A DNA stretch of 64,000 nt from Bretschneidera sinensis (Eukaryota > Streptophyta > Magnoliopsida > Brassicales > Akaniaceae). Positions 22,016 through 33,664 of the stretch are shown here, one piece after another. The stretch lies in assembly GCA_023935145.1 (NCBI GenBank), contig CM043697.1, positions 55,934,001-55,998,000 of the forward strand, read 5' to 3'. Made by a program: the position numbers and the translations under genes. The notes under the pieces were generated by a model. That model had not been told where the DNA came from, did no database searches, and saw nothing but the letters and a program-made list of their open reading frames with translations. Position 1 is the first letter of the stretch, and every line of letters starts with the position of its first letter.

Positions 22016-23312
22016 TGTTGGGTTTGGCTGAAGGCGTTAAACTTAGCGCTCATGGGAGGCACCCCACAGCTTATCCTTTCTGTTTATTTTTTATTTTACA
22101 TATTTATGATTAATGTTTGTTTCCAGTATTTTTGTTTTCCTGTCGTTATTTTTCACGGACAATGCGTACTTCAATTCAAGTTTGGGGCTCTGCTATGAGC
22201 CATACCAAGTCCAGATAGTTCTCCATATCCCAGGTCAGCTCTTTCCATATTATTCACACATTGGGGTCAATGTGTAATTTAAGTTTGGGGGTATGGGAGA
22301 CACATTACACACACTTTGTCCTAATTTGTTGTTGTTTTTCTTCATTTAAAAGAAAAAATAAAAAAGAAAGAAGGTAAATGCATTCTCATGTTATTTTGAA
22401 ATTTTGGTTGATCTAAACAATTTTTGTGATGTGATGTCATTGGTGAGCTTAAAATTTTGAACACATGATCTGGTGATAAAGTTTTAAAATTTAATTACTT
22501 ACTTTAGGCATTTGAGAATTCACATGTTTGATCTAATCTAACACGAGCACATTAGCACAAATTGTGTGAGGTATGACATGTGATTTTGATGTGTACGTTT
22601 CCTTGTCTTAACTGAAACTGGATGATTTGTTGGATAAACATTTTGGCATAAAAAAGTACCAAAAAAAATTAATTATCATAAATAAACTTTCCACTGAGTA
22701 ACTGCTTGCCTCAGTAAGCAGTGAGTGTTCACGTCAAAAGGTGGGAATTTTGCTTGGTAGTATTAAAGCTAGTTAAGTTTTGTAGCCTTTTTGACTCGAG
22801 TTAGTAAGTTAGGGGTGTCTTTACACCTAATGCCCTAAAACCATCTGGTTTGGGAGTCATTGACTAAACACTCGCTACATTGGTAAATTAGAAAGCTTAA
22901 GGGAACTAAACGTAGCTCAGCCTTATAATAAAAAAAAAAAAGGAGAAGAAAATAAAATCTATGCCATTTTCGTTCATTCTGATGGGAAATTCGGTGAATC
23001 TTGCGACATGAAGACCTTACACATTGGAGTTATTTGGAAGCTTCATTTTTATATGCTAATTCACTTTACACAGTGTCAGACTTGTGATGCCTTAACCTAC
23101 CTTTTGTAAGTAATTAGATTTTAACATTTCTATTCATTGCGAAGATGGGTTTATCTTTTTAAGCTTGCTCATGAATGAATATCATGGTGATGTGTGCTCC
23201 TTAAATTTTTGGATACCATGAGTGATGAACTTATCTTTATGTTCTTTATTTTTCATTTAGTCTTTTATTTTGTTTTGCTAAGGGACTAGCAAAATGTAAG
23301 TTTGGGGGTATT
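22016..23312 (+). other. 3' noncoding region of element A
   Basis: It starts with the conserved GGCTGAAGGCGTTAAACTTAGCGCTCATGGG block, which holds a TGGG-N6-CCCA hairpin (22053-22066). AAGTTTGGGG tracts are at about 22179 and 22279, and the polypurine tract AAGTTTGGGGGTA is at 23299-23311 next to the 3' LTR. One copy of the CCACTGAGTAACTG...CAGTAAGCAGTGAG segment is at about 22690-22740. No coding potential is seen. Confidence 0.7.
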
Positions 23313-24660
23313 TGATGAGTGCCAAATATTGCATATTTTGGCCCCTTAATTTACATTTGTTAGCTTAGGAATTTGTTAGTTTGAGTTGTTTTTCGTTGTT
23401 TTATAGGTTTACAAGCTTGGAAATTCACTAAATTGCCAAAATTGCTCGTACAAATCAAAGATTTTTTAAGATTAAACTATATTGATTCAGGAAGAATCAG
23501 GAGATGAGCCATATATGCTTCGAAAGATCCAGATGTCTAGTTTCTGGGGAATTTTATGGATCAATAAAATGATTTTTCTAGAGAAAGTTATGGCAGTTTT
23601 AGCAGACAAAGGTCGGGCTGTGCATGATTTCAGCGTGACAGATCAGCCATTTTTGAAAATTAAACAGTATTGATTCAGGAAGAACCAGGAGATGAGCCAT
23701 ATATACTTGGAAAGATCCCGATGTCTATTTTCTGTATAATTTTATGGATCAATAAAATTATTTTTTTAGAGAAAGTTATGATAGCTTTAGTAAACAAAGG
23801 TCAAAGAGCAAAAGCTGAAATTTTCAATATCCCACATCGGGTTGGAAGCATATTGCACTTGTGATGTTTCCCTATATAAGCCCCTCTTCACTTCATCTTT
23901 AGTGCAATTCCTAGGTGCCATTTGGTGCAATCCAGTGGATGTCTACTAGCATTCTGGTAGGTCCCGAAGGCTTTGCTACCACGAGGGGAAGCACTGCCCA
24001 ACAACGAGTGGAATTTTCCTCATGTATAGTCAGTTTTAATTTACTGATTTTTTTTAGTTTAATGTTTAGCACTTTTATTATGAACTCTAGTTTCATGATT
24101 ATGAGTGGTTAAAATCTTCAACTAAGGCTGAAGATGAAGCCTCGCCTTTGTTTGGCATAATAGTTTCAGATTTGTTTATACAATTCTGATGTTTTCTTTA
24201 GCATAAATGTTCTGTCAATTATTTGAGTAAAATCTTATGATTGATTGCGTTTAAATTGTTCTGTTGGATATTCTGTGTATTTCATCTGATGGATATATCA
24301 AATTGTTTTTGATTAAATTGGATTTTGTGATTTGTTAAAAGCGAATACATTGGATGTTTTTGGTTTAATTAAGATATTTGTTGTTTTTTGTTTTAAGTTG
24401 GATTCATGGAATGTTTTGATAGGCTATTTTTAGAACATGAAGATATAGTGTTTTTATCATTAGTTTTTAAATCAATTTAGTTTAAGTTTATATTTCTTTT
24501 GCAAAAATACAATTCAAAATTCGGAACTAGGTTAAGATAAGGTTAGTTTAGATAAAATTATATTTTCACAACACAATTCCCTGTGGATTCGACCTCGCAC
24601 TTGCACAACACTATATTGCGAACGACTCGTGCGCTTGCGAGTAATTTAAAACTCACAACA
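23313..24660 (+). repeat. 3' LTR of element A (1,348 bp)
   Basis: Nearly identical in layout to the 5' LTR, including the 188-bp duplication (starts near 23482 and 23670). It differs by scattered substitutions and small gaps, for example a loss near 24446 compared with 19862-19900. This indicates the insertion is not very recent. Confidence 0.9.
23829..23880 (+). promoter_or_regulatory. snRNA-type USE plus TATA in LTR A (3')
   Basis: ATCCCACATCG at 23829-23839, a 33-bp gap, then TATATAAG at 23873-23880. Confidence 0.65.
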
Positions 24661-24848
24661 CTCACATTCTCCCATGGCCATTCAGGTACTAGAAAAGGCT
24701 GTAGTAAACCTACTGGATGTCTATTCTCAGGTTTCACTTGTTGACAAATCAAACATCTATAAATATATTCAGCTACATCATTCTTCATTCCTGACCACTA
24801 ATAATTCTATCTCAACTTGTTGTGTATCTTATTATTACCTGGGTGCAT
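24661..24848 (-). pseudogene. Tekay integrase zinc-binding region, other side of insertion A
   Basis: Minus strand: HPGNNKIHNKLR, two stops, WSGMKNDVAEYIYRC, LICQQVK, then GLLQPFLVPEWPWENV. This is the HHCC domain that directly precedes the core fragment at 18738. The first 5 bp duplicate the target site. It ends abruptly at the truncated family-B LTR, so the remainder of this Tekay pol (RT, protease, gag) is missing. Confidence 0.75.
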
Positions 24849-25787
24849 CAGTTAGAAAACACATAGCACTCTAGGAGTTTGCCTATATAAGACCCACTCC
24901 ACTTCAGCTTTAGGCATCAATCGGAGCTCATCTGTAATCATCAGAGAGTGAATCCAGACGGCCTTTAGGAGCAATCCAGAGGGCTTTTAGGAGGAATCCG
25001 AAGTATAATTTTGGAGGGCAAGCTGAGGAATCTCTGAAGCTTTCGCTACCAAGGAGGAGATGATCGTTGAGAGGCCGGAGACAACTCAAGGAAGCATGAG
25101 CTCCATGGCCAGCTAGTCTCCAAGCAAGGCGAAGGGATGAATCCCTAAGTGTAGTTGTTCTTATTTTCCTTTATTTGATTCAGTTGTAGTTTGGTATTAT
25201 TTTCATTAAACATTGTTTTGTTTTATTCTTTAATTTAATTAGTAGATTTCTTATTAGTCCGGTGATTGCATGATTCTTTCCCATATAAGCCTAGTTGTGC
25301 TCTTCTTATGTGTATTTGTTTGGGTGTGATTGAGTCCGGTAGATCTCTTTTATAGATTTGTCCATTGCTGCGGTATTGTCATTTAGATATATCGTCTTCT
25401 TTTGATAATTTATAAGTTAGGTCATGTGTGCTTGAAAGTAAAGAATAATTCATATCAATTACATTAGGGTTTATACATGCACTTTAATTGAATATTTGCC
25501 GATTGCCTGTTTGGGATGTGAAACTTGCAATCGAGATAAAAACAACTGAATCAAGTTAGGATTAGGGCAACGAACCTAGGGAGGCTTTCCAGAACCTTGT
25601 TGTTTCTTATTTATATCCATCAATTATTTACACAATTTTCAAACAATCAACAAATCAGATTCTTTCAATCAATCTTTTATCGTTTGTGTTGAGATTTACA
25701 CCTTCTTTTGTAATTAGTTTGTTTCCCTGTGGAATCGACACCCCAAAGCTGTACTACAATAACCACGTTATACTTTTGGCGTAATCA
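24849..25787 (+). repeat. Truncated 5' LTR of B1
   Basis: Homologous to the B3 LTR from its position 34896 to the end at 35814. It has TATATAAG near 24886 but lacks the upstream USE motif and the GCGATCGAGCGC cluster. It ends GGCGTAATCA. Confidence 0.8.
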
Positions 25788-25792
25788 AATTT

Positions 25793-25810
25793 TGGCACCG
25801 TTGCCGGGGA
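25793..25810 (+). other. Primer binding site for tRNA-Asp, B1
   Basis: TGGCACCGTTGCCGGGGA, one mismatch to the complement of the tRNA-Asp 3' end, located five bases after the LTR. Confidence 0.85.
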
Positions 25811-25979
25811 AACACGCTTAAGTACAAGGAAGCTTGTCAACTTTGAGTGTGACGGTAGAAGAATTGTAAATATTTTTCTTTTCAGCAGTTTGTAAATACG
25901 GTAATATTGTTCCTTTACCTTAGTTTTGATTTTCTGATTTATTTTGTTTTATTTATATCCCCTCTGATTCATTTGGTGT

Positions 25980-27521
25980 ATGCTTAGACCAAGAGATTTG
26001 CGCGGTAGATTCATTAGAGGACCCGAACTAGAATTACCCTCTCCTTCCGAGTCTGATAGAGAAACCTCGCCTAGATCAACCAATAGTGGAAACCCAAGTG
26101 AGAATTTAGAGGATTTTGTTAACATGGCCGATAATCTTAATGAGAATTTTGCTAGGACACTTCAGGATTACCTCCATCCTACACGCATAACCACACCATC
26201 ATGCATCATGTTTTCAGCCAATACTCGCCAATTAGATCTTAAACCAGGGATGATTCAATTACTCCCTATATTTCATGGCTTGGATAATGAAAACCCATAT
26301 GTGCAAAGTAGAGAGTTTGAGGAAGTAGTCGCGACTTTTCATAGTCAAGATGAAACTGATGACATTGTGAGGCTTAAGTTCTTCCCTTTCGCTTTGAATG
26401 ATAGAGCTAAGAGTTGGCTATACTCACTAAGACCACGATCTATTAGGTCATGGACTGAGATGACTTGGGCTTTCTTTAATAAATACTTTCCCCAACATAA
26501 GACCAATGCTTTAAAAAGACAAATCTCCACCTTTGCACAAAATGACAGTGAGACTTTGTATCAGTCTTGGGAGAGATTTAAGGAGTTGTTGAGTATGTGT
26601 CCTTACCATGGATATGAAAATTGGCGTTTAGTGAGCTATTTCTATGAGGGTCTTACCTATAGAGAACGCCAATTTGTAGAGATTATGTGTAATGGTGGGT
26701 TCTTAGAGAAAGATCCTGATGAGGCCATAGAGTACCTTAATGAGCTTGCTGAAAAAGCTCACACTTGGACTGGACCTAGTGCTACTGAGAGCACAAATAG
26801 GTCGTGGCCTATAGAGAACCTAAATGGTGGTGGAATTTACCACCTTAGGGAAGAAGATAACCTTAAGGCCAAGGTCGAGATGCTCACTAGCGAACTAGAG
26901 GTATTAAAGACTAAAAGTTCAAAGCTAACACACGTGGTTAATCATGCAAAATCTTTTGAATCATGTTTTGTGTATGGCGGGGTAGATCATCTAGCCCAAA
27001 AGTGCCCCACATTTGCTGATATGAGAGGGATGTATAAAGAACAATGTAATGCCTTAGGCATGTACACGAAGCCTTCTACACCTTTCTCTAATACCTATAA
27101 TCCGAGATGGCGAAATCACCCCAATTTCAGCTGGAAGTCTGAAAACCAGCAGCTTACACAACCCCATGCACCTTATCATGAACCATATCATGCACCTGTA
27201 TCTTCTAGGAGTCCTTTAGAAAACACTTTACACGCTTTTATTAAGGCACAGGGTAAGACTAATCAAAGGCTTGAATATTTAGTTATGCAGGTTGTTGAAG
27301 AGCATAAAGAGATAAAAAGCCAAGTGTCCAAGCTGACGAGCTACTTGAGTGTGACGGAGCGAGCTAAGTTCCCTTCCCAAGCTCAGTCCACATCTTATGG
27401 TCAGCACCTAACGCAACATAATAAAAAGGAGGTGAATGTTGTTAAGACACTTAGTGGTAAGTCGTTACACATCCTAACACCGAACAAATCAGAGGATGTG
27501 GACGAGAACCACCAAGTATAA
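25980..27521 (+). CDS. Intact retrotransposon Gag of B1 (513 aa)
   Basis: The longest open frame in the window. It encodes a full Athila-type Gag: a Ser/Pro-rich N-terminus (MLRPRDLRGRF), the capsid core near residues 85-235 (FFPFALNDRAKSWLYSLRP, WAFFNKYFPQHKTNALKRQ, LYQSWERFKELLSMCP, LVSYFYEGL), and a coiled-coil-like stretch near 300-320 (NLKAKVEMLTSELEVLKTK). The nucleocapsid box reads CFVYGG..HLAQKC, so the second zinc-binding Cys is Tyr. YNPRWRNHPNFSW and a Gln/Lys-rich C-terminus follow. It would form virus-like particles that package RNA. The ATG at 25980 is the conserved start in B1, B2 and B3. No protease or RT follows. Confidence 0.85.
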   Translation: MLRPRDLRGRFIRGPELELPSPSESDRETSPRSTNSGNPSENLEDFVNMADNLNENFARTLQDYLHPTRITTPSCIMFSANTRQLDLKPGMIQLLPIFHGLDNENPYVQSREFEEVVATFHSQDETDDIVRLKFFPFALNDRAKSWLYSLRPRSIRSWTEMTWAFFNKYFPQHKTNALKRQISTFAQNDSETLYQSWERFKELLSMCPYHGYENWRLVSYFYEGLTYRERQFVEIMCNGGFLEKDPDEAIEYLNELAEKAHTWTGPSATESTNRSWPIENLNGGGIYHLREEDNLKAKVEMLTSELEVLKTKSSKLTHVVNHAKSFESCFVYGGVDHLAQKCPTFADMRGMYKEQCNALGMYTKPSTPFSNTYNPRWRNHPNFSWKSENQQLTQPHAPYHEPYHAPVSSRSPLENTLHAFIKAQGKTNQRLEYLVMQVVEEHKEIKSQVSKLTSYLSVTERAKFPSQAQSTSYGQHLTQHNKKEVNVVKTLSGKSLHILTPNKSEDVDENHQV

Positions 27522-29362
27522 ATGATTGACTCATTATGGAAAAGGTCCATCACCTTAATCCATTGGAGTCCACCCTCAACCATGGCATCACAAGAGCAAA
27601 CATCAAGCCAGAATTTGCGGGTGTTACTGATGACATCCTTAAGGCCTCTCAAAAACATACAAGCACCAAATTTAGCAATAAAGCAGTGGCTGGTGCATCC
27701 AACTCATGTTTTTCGAGGAGGGAGTAAAAGCGTCTGGCTGAAGACGTAAAACTTAGCGCTCATGGGAGGCAACCCACAACATATCCTTTTACTTTTACTG
27801 TTTTCATTTTTTTTTTCTTGTTTATTATTATTATTTTGCTGTTTTCTAGTTTTACTTTAGTATTTATTTTTCAGGGACAAATAAACGAAGTATTTCAAAT
27901 GATCGTGCACAACTTTCAACTCCACGCACCGTTGGTTAAAAAGAGAGTTTCCTTAACTTTTGCTTTTTCATTGAGGACAATTCTTATCTTAAGTTGGGGG
28001 TGGAAGATATACATTTCTTATTGCATATCATTAAACTACTTGGTATCATTTTTGTTTGTTTTTAGCATGTTTGGTGTTAGCCTTAGAGTCAATTTACATG
28101 TCAATGATATAAACTTAATTGAGATAGTAAATAGCATGTAGAAGAAGTTAAATCTTGCTTTAGTTTGAAATTAAATTAAGCATAAATCTTCATTTGGTTT
28201 GAGACTCTAGTTTGTGGTAAGATAGTACGATTAGTCTTAAACATTTAGAAAAGTTTTATGTGTGATTATTTTGTGAATATTTTTGCAGTCTCGACAAGCT
28301 CTAGAACTTACTTGATAACCACTTGAGTCAAATTCCTAGAATGCACATTACTTAGGATATGATATAGGCCATTTTTGAACCGTTTGAGCCTTTCAAACCT
28401 ATCATTGCTATATTTATCACTAGTCACCTATTTGAGCCTTTTTCTTGAAAAGAAAAATTGAGCCTTGGTTCTTTCTATAAATCATTTACTTACCTTTATG
28501 AGCCTAAAAATATTCTATCCTTGCCTTTCTTTTAAAAGAACTTAGTTATACACATGTTGTGAGAAGCACTTAAAAGGAGTATGGGTGGAAATATGAAAAA
28601 ATATCACTACCACAACCCAAGTACATTAAAGGAAATAAGTTGGGGGTTGTAGAAAAGAAAAGAAAAAAATGATGAAAAAGAAGGTGAATGGTTATGTGCC
28701 AAAATAAATAAAAAAAAAATAAATTATGGCAAAGAAAGAAGAAAGAAAGAAAAAGAAAAGAAAAATGGTGATTTGTTGAAAGAAATGCTCGAAAAATGGT
28801 TGAAAGAGTTGGGTGTTGAAGTAAAGGTTATCAAGTTCTTAAAGTGATTGTGTTTAAAGCTAAGAGATTGAGTTCTTTTACTTGTGAATCCTTCCCATTC
28901 TTCTTTAGCCTTTACCTTAGCCTAACGCTACAAGCTTATTAAAGACCTTTTGATCTAATATAATGTGATTTTTCTACAATAGTGGAGAATGGTTTGAAAT
29001 TTAAGCATATGGAGCTTGTTTTTGTGATTGATGTCACAAAATTTATCATTTTTTAGAGGCCAAGACTTGTATTCATGAATGCTATGCATAAAATCATTCA
29101 GGTGTTCAGATTAATGGTTTTTGGTAAGATAGATGTTAAGAGTCAATAACGATTTTAAGATTGATGTTTGGATTCCTTTTGGATTTGGGTGAAATTTACT
29201 GATTCTTTGTACCGTGTGTTATGTGCAATTTTTGAGACAAAATGTGAATTACTCTTGGTTAACACTAATATTGCTTTTCATTTACTTTGATTCCCACTGT
29301 AGAATTCATCTCTTGTTTTCCCTTGAATTGCTAGGGACTAGCAATAAGCTAGTTAGGGGTTG
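27522..29362 (+). other. 3' noncoding region of B1
   Basis: Decayed gag-like tail sequence to about 27727, then the conserved hairpin block (hairpin 27763-27776). An AAGTTGGGGG tract is at about 27991 and another at about 28641. A purine-rich GAAA tract runs about 28645-28770. The LTR-adjacent tract TTAGGGGTTG is at 29353-29362. A 107-codon hydrophobic open frame (27818-28141) is present here and in B3. I do not consider it demonstrated coding. Confidence 0.6.
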
Positions 29363-29762
29363 TGATGAGAGTCATAAAATGCTTCTCAACAGTGGTTAAT
29401 TTTTAGCAATTTAGGATTGATCTCAGTCTTTATTACACTTTTATGTGTTAATAACTCTAAAGTAATATTATTGGACCACTGACTTATTTCAGTGCAATTT
29501 TCAGGTACTTTGAGTTTAAAAGAAAAAAAAAAAGAGATCGTTGCTTAAAAGGCCAAGATCCCATGCTTCTGGAAGGATAAGATGGACTGCTTCCTGTACT
29601 GCAATCGAGCGCACAAGCAGTGATATCGAACGCACATCCCACATCGACCAAGAAGTACTCTGCAGTGCAACTGCGATCAAGTGCGCAAATCTGTGATTGA
29701 GCACAAATGCTATCGAGCGCACTCAGGCAGTATCCCACATCGGTTAGAAAACACATAACACT
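29363..29762 (+). repeat. Truncated 3' LTR of B1 (left 400 bp)
   Basis: It starts TGATGAGAGTCATAAAATGC and carries GCGATCGAGCGC-type motifs (about 29601-29730). It also has a USE-like ATCCCACATCG at 29732-29742, then breaks at CATAACACT. The next base starts the complete B2 LTR. Confidence 0.85.
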
Positions 29763-31089
29763 TGATGAGAGTCATAAAATGCTTCTCAACAGTGGTTAAT
29801 TGTTAGTATTTTAGGATTGGTCTCGGTTTTTATTGCGCTTTTATGTGTTAATAACTCTAAAGTAATATTATTGGACCACTGACTTATTTCAGTGCAATTT
29901 TTAGGTACTTTGAGTTTAAAAGAGAAAGAGAAGCGATTGTTGCTTAAAAGGCCAAGATTCCATGCTTCTGGAAGGACAAGATGGACTGCTGCCTGTACTG
30001 TGATCGAGCGCATCCCACATCGACTAAGAAGTACTCTGCAGCGCAACTACGATCAAGCGCACCAATCTGCGATCGAGTACATATCCCACATCGACCAAGA
30101 AGTACTCTGCAGCGCAACTGCGATTGAGCGCACCAATCTGCGATCGAGCGCACATGCAATCGAGCACAATAAGGCTATGATCGATAGCACTCGGGCAGTA
30201 TCCCACATCAGTTAGAAAACATATAGCACTCTAGGAGTTTGCCTATATAAGACCCACTCCACTTCAGCTTTAGGGATCAATCGGAGCTCATCTGAAATCA
30301 TTAGAGAGTGACTCCAGAAGGCCTTTAGAAGGAATCTGAAAGTATAAATTTGGAGGGCAAGCTGAGGATGATCGTTGAGAGGCCGGAAGCAACTCAAGGA
30401 AACATGAGCCCCATGGCTGGCTAGTCTCCAAGCAAGGCGAAGGGATGAATCCCTAGGTGTAGTTGTTCTTATTTTCCTTTATTTGATTCAGTTGTAGTTG
30501 GATATTATTTTCATCAAACATTTTTATGTTTTATTCTTTAATTTAATTAGTTTATTAGTCCGGTGATTGCATGCTTCTTTTCCATATAAGTTTAGTCATG
30601 CTTTTCTTGTGTGTATTTGTTTGGGTGTGATTGAGTCCGGTAGATCTCTTTTATAGGTTTGTCCATTACTGCAGTATTGTCATTTAGATATACTGTCGTC
30701 TTTTGATAATTTATAAGTTAGATCATGTGTGCTTGAAGGTAAAGAATAATTCATATCAATTACATTAGGGTTATTACATGCAATTTAATTGAATATTTGT
30801 CGATTGACTGTTTGGGATGTGAAACTTGCAATCGAGATAAAAACAACTGAATCAAGTTAGGATTAGGGCAATGAACCTAGGAAGGATTTTCAGAACCTTG
30901 TCGTTTCTTTATTATATTATTCAATCATTCACATTATTTTCATAAAATAAACAATTCAGATTCTTTCAATCAATCTTTTATCGTTTGTGTTCAAGTTTAC
31001 ACCTTCTTCTGTAATTAACTTGTTTCCCTGTGGAATCGACACCCCAAAGCTGGACTACAAATAACCGCGTTATACTTTGGGCGTAATCA
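29763..31089 (+). repeat. 5' LTR of B2 (1,327 bp)
   Basis: From TGATGAGAGTCATAAAATGC to GGGCGTAATCA. The GCGATCGAGCGC motif cluster (about 30000-30190) is interspersed with three ATCCCACATC-type elements, near 30008, 30086 and 30200. Confidence 0.85.
30200..30251 (+). promoter_or_regulatory. snRNA-type USE plus TATA in B2 LTR
   Basis: ATCCCACATCA at 30200-30210 (10 of 11 to the consensus), a 33-bp gap, then TATATAAG at 30244-30251. Confidence 0.6.
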
Positions 31090-31094
31090 AATTT

Positions 31095-31112
31095 TGGCGC
31101 CGTTCCCGGGGA
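31095..31112 (+). other. Primer binding site for tRNA-Asp, B2
   Basis: TGGCGCCGTTCCCGGGGA, one mismatch to the tRNA-Asp complement. Confidence 0.85.
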
Positions 31113-31282
31113 AACGCACTTAAGTACAAAGAAGATTGTCAACTTGGAGACATAAGGGTAGAAGAGCTGTAAATATTTTTCTTTTTAACAGTTTGTAAAT
31201 ACGGTAATATTGTTCCTTTACCTTAGTTTTGATTTTCTGATTTTTTTTGTTTTATTTATTTCCCCTTTGATTCATTTGGTGC

Positions 31283-32458
31283 ATGCTTAGACCGAGAGAT
31301 TTGCGAGGTAGATTCATTAAAGGACCCGAACTAGAATTACCTTCTCCTTCCGAGTCTGATAGTGAAACCTCGCCTAGATCAACCAATAGTGGAAACCCAA
31401 GTGAGAATTTAGAGGATTTTGTTAACATGGCCGATAACCTTAATGTGAATGTTTCTAGGATACTTCAGGATTACCTCCACCCTACACGCACAGCCACACC
31501 ATCATGCATCATGTTTCCAGCCAATACTCGCCAATTAGATCTTAAACCAGGGATGATTCAATTACTCCCTACATTTCATGGCTTGAATAATGAAAACACA
31601 TATGTGCACATTAAAGAGTTTGAGGAAGTAGTCGCAACTTTTCATAGTCAAGATGAAACCGATGACATTGTGAGGCTTAAGTTCTTTCTTTTCGCTTTGA
31701 AGGATAGAGCTAAGAGTTGGCTATACTCACTAAGACCACGATCTATTGGGTCGTGGACTGAGATGACTCGGGCTTTCTTTAACAAATACTTTCCCCAACA
31801 TAAGACCAACACTTTGAAAAGGCAAATCTCTACCTTAGGCATGTACAAGAAGCCTTTGACACCCTTCTCTGATACTTATAATCCGGGATGGCGAAATCAC
31901 CCCAATTTCAGCTGGAAGTCTGAAAACCAGTAGCTTGCACAACCTCTTGCACCATATCTTGAACCATATCATACACCCATGTCTTCTAAGAGTTCTTTAG
32001 AAGACACTTTATATACTTTTATTGAAGTACAAGGGAAGACAAATCAAAGGCTTGAATCTTTAATTGTGCAGGTTGTTGAAGAACATAAAGAGATAAAGAG
32101 CCAAATGTCCAAGTTAATGAGCTATTTGAGTGTGACTGAGCGAGGTAAGTTCCCTTCTCAAGCTCAGTCCACATCTCATGGTTAGTACCTGGTGCAACAG
32201 AATGTGAAGGAGATGAATGCCATTGAGATAGTAAGTGGTAAGTTATTACACATCCCAACAATGAAAAAATCAGAGGATGTGGACGAAAGCCACCAAGCAT
32301 ACTTGATGGACTCATTCATGGAAAAAGTCCAGCACTTTAATCTATTAGAGTCCACCCTCACTCATGGCTTCAAAAGAGCATATATTGAGTCAGAATCTGC
32401 GGGTGTTACTGATGACATCCTTGAGGCCTCTCAAAAAACATACAAGCACCAAATTTAG
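31283..32458 (+). pseudogene. Gag of B2 with internal deletion
   Basis: Same start as B1 (MLRPRDLRGRF) and the same capsid core to KRQIST. It then jumps directly to LGMYKKPLTPFSDTYNPGW, losing about 180 codons that include the end of the capsid region and the whole zinc knuckle. A stop at 31931-31933 ends the frame. The remaining C-terminal gag sequence continues in pieces (31979-32185 and 32192-32458). The product would lack the nucleocapsid. Confidence 0.8.
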
Positions 32459-33030
32459 CAATAAAGCAGTGGCTGGTGCATCCAACTCATGTTTTTCGAG
32501 GAGGGAATAAAAGTGTCTGGCTGAAGACGTAAAACTTAGTGCTCATGGGAGGCAACCAACAACATATCCTTTTACTTTTATTGTTTTTCATATTTCTTTT
32601 TCTTGTTTATTATTATTATTTTGTTGTTTTCTAGTTTTACTTTAGTATTTATTTTTTAGGGACAAATAAATGAAGTAGTTCAAATGAACGTGCACAACTT
32701 TCAACTTCACGCACCGTTGGTTAAAAAGGGAGTTTCCTTAACTTTTGCTTTTTCATTGAGGACAATGCTTATCTTAAGTTGGGGTTGGAAGATATACATT
32801 TCACACTGCATATCATTGAACTGCTTGGTGTCATTTTTGTTTGTTTTTAGTATGTTTGGTGTTAGCCTTAGAGTCAATTTACATGTCAATGATATAAACT
32901 TAATTGAGATAGCATATAGCATATAGAAGAAGTTAAATCTTGCTTCAGTTTGAAATTAATTTAAGTATCAATCTTCATTTGGTTTGAGACTCTAGTTTGT
33001 GGTAAGATTGTATGATTAGTCTTAAACATT
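32459..33030 (+). other. 3' noncoding region of B2
   Basis: Carries the hairpin block (about 32520-32570), here with one mismatch in the stem (CCAA in place of CCCA), and the hydrophobic frame seen in B1 and B3 in shortened form (32684-32926). It breaks at 33030 directly into mid-LTR sequence. Confidence 0.55.
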
Positions 33031-33664
33031 GGTGTAGTTTTTCTTATTTTCCTTTGTTTGATTCAGTTGTAGTTTGGTATTATTTTCATTAAACATTGTT
33101 ATGTTTTATTCTTTAATTTAATTAGTAGATTTCTTATTAGTCCGGTGATTGCATGCTTCTTTTCCATATAAGTCTAGTCATGCTCTTCTTATGTGTATTT
33201 GTTTGGGTGTGATTGAGTCCGGTAGATCTCTTTTTATAGATTTGTCCATTGCTGCAATATTTTCACTTAGATATATTGTCGTCTTTTGATAATTTATAAG
33301 TTAAGTCATGTGTGCTTGAAAGTAAGGTATAATTCATATCAATTACATTAGGGTTTATACATGTGCTTTAATTGAATATTTGTCAATTGCCTGTTTGGGA
33401 TGTGAAACTTGCAATCGAGATAAAAACAACTGAATCAAGTTAGGATTAGGGCAACGAACCTAGGGAGGATTTTCGGAACCTTGTAGTTTCTCATTTACAT
33501 CCTTTAATTATTTACACAATTTTCAAACAAATCAGATTCTTTCAATCAATCTTTTATCGTTTGTTTTGAGATTTACACATTCTTTTGTAATTAGTTTGTT
33601 TCCCTGTGGAATCAACACCCCAAAGTTGTACTACAATAACCGTGTTATACTTTTGGCGTAATCA
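33031..33664 (+). repeat. Right part of B2 3' LTR
   Basis: Corresponds to the B3 LTR from GGTGTAGTTGTTCTTATTTT to the end GGCGTAATCA. It meets the 53-bp array at 33665. Confidence 0.8.

Larger units (their letters stand above)
18739..24660 (+). mobile_element. Complete non-autonomous Athila derivative, family A
   Basis: 5,922 bp, with LTRs 18739-20110 and 23313-24660, both TGATGAGTGCCAAATATT...ACTCACAACA. A perfect 5-bp target duplication CTCAC flanks it (18734-18738 and 24661-24665). It interrupts a Tekay integrase reading frame that continues on both sides, which independently confirms the ends. Inside are a tRNA-Asp primer site, a C-terminal gag piece with zinc knuckle, a fused pre-RT/RT-fingers ORF, the hairpin block and a polypurine tract. 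Protease, RT palm, RNase H and integrase are absent, so it depended on another element for movement. Confidence 0.9.
24849..29762 (+). mobile_element. Gag-only Athila derivative B1, permuted ends
   Basis: It consists of the right part of a family-B LTR (24849-25787), a primer site, a gag ORF, 3' noncoding sequence, and the left 400 bp of a B LTR (29363-29762). Both LTR pieces break at the same LTR position: the pieces share only about 21 bp around GTTAGAAAACACATAGCACT. The unit therefore looks circularly permuted compared with the complete B3 element. No pol is present. Confidence 0.75.
29763..33664 (+). mobile_element. Gag-only Athila derivative B2, internally deleted
   Basis: Complete 5' LTR (29763-31089), primer site, gag with a large internal deletion, 3' noncoding sequence to 33030, then a direct jump into the right 634 bp of a B LTR (33031-33664). 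The polypurine tract and left half of the 3' LTR are lost. The left flank is ACACT and the right flank is the 53-bp array, so no target duplication remains. Confidence 0.8.

Noticed and set aside
29484..30215. Overlapping open frames on both strands reading like CARSQ/ALDRS or IERTN repeats
   Set aside because: They are translations of the GCGATCGAGCGC motif cluster in LTR U3; the motif explains the open frames.
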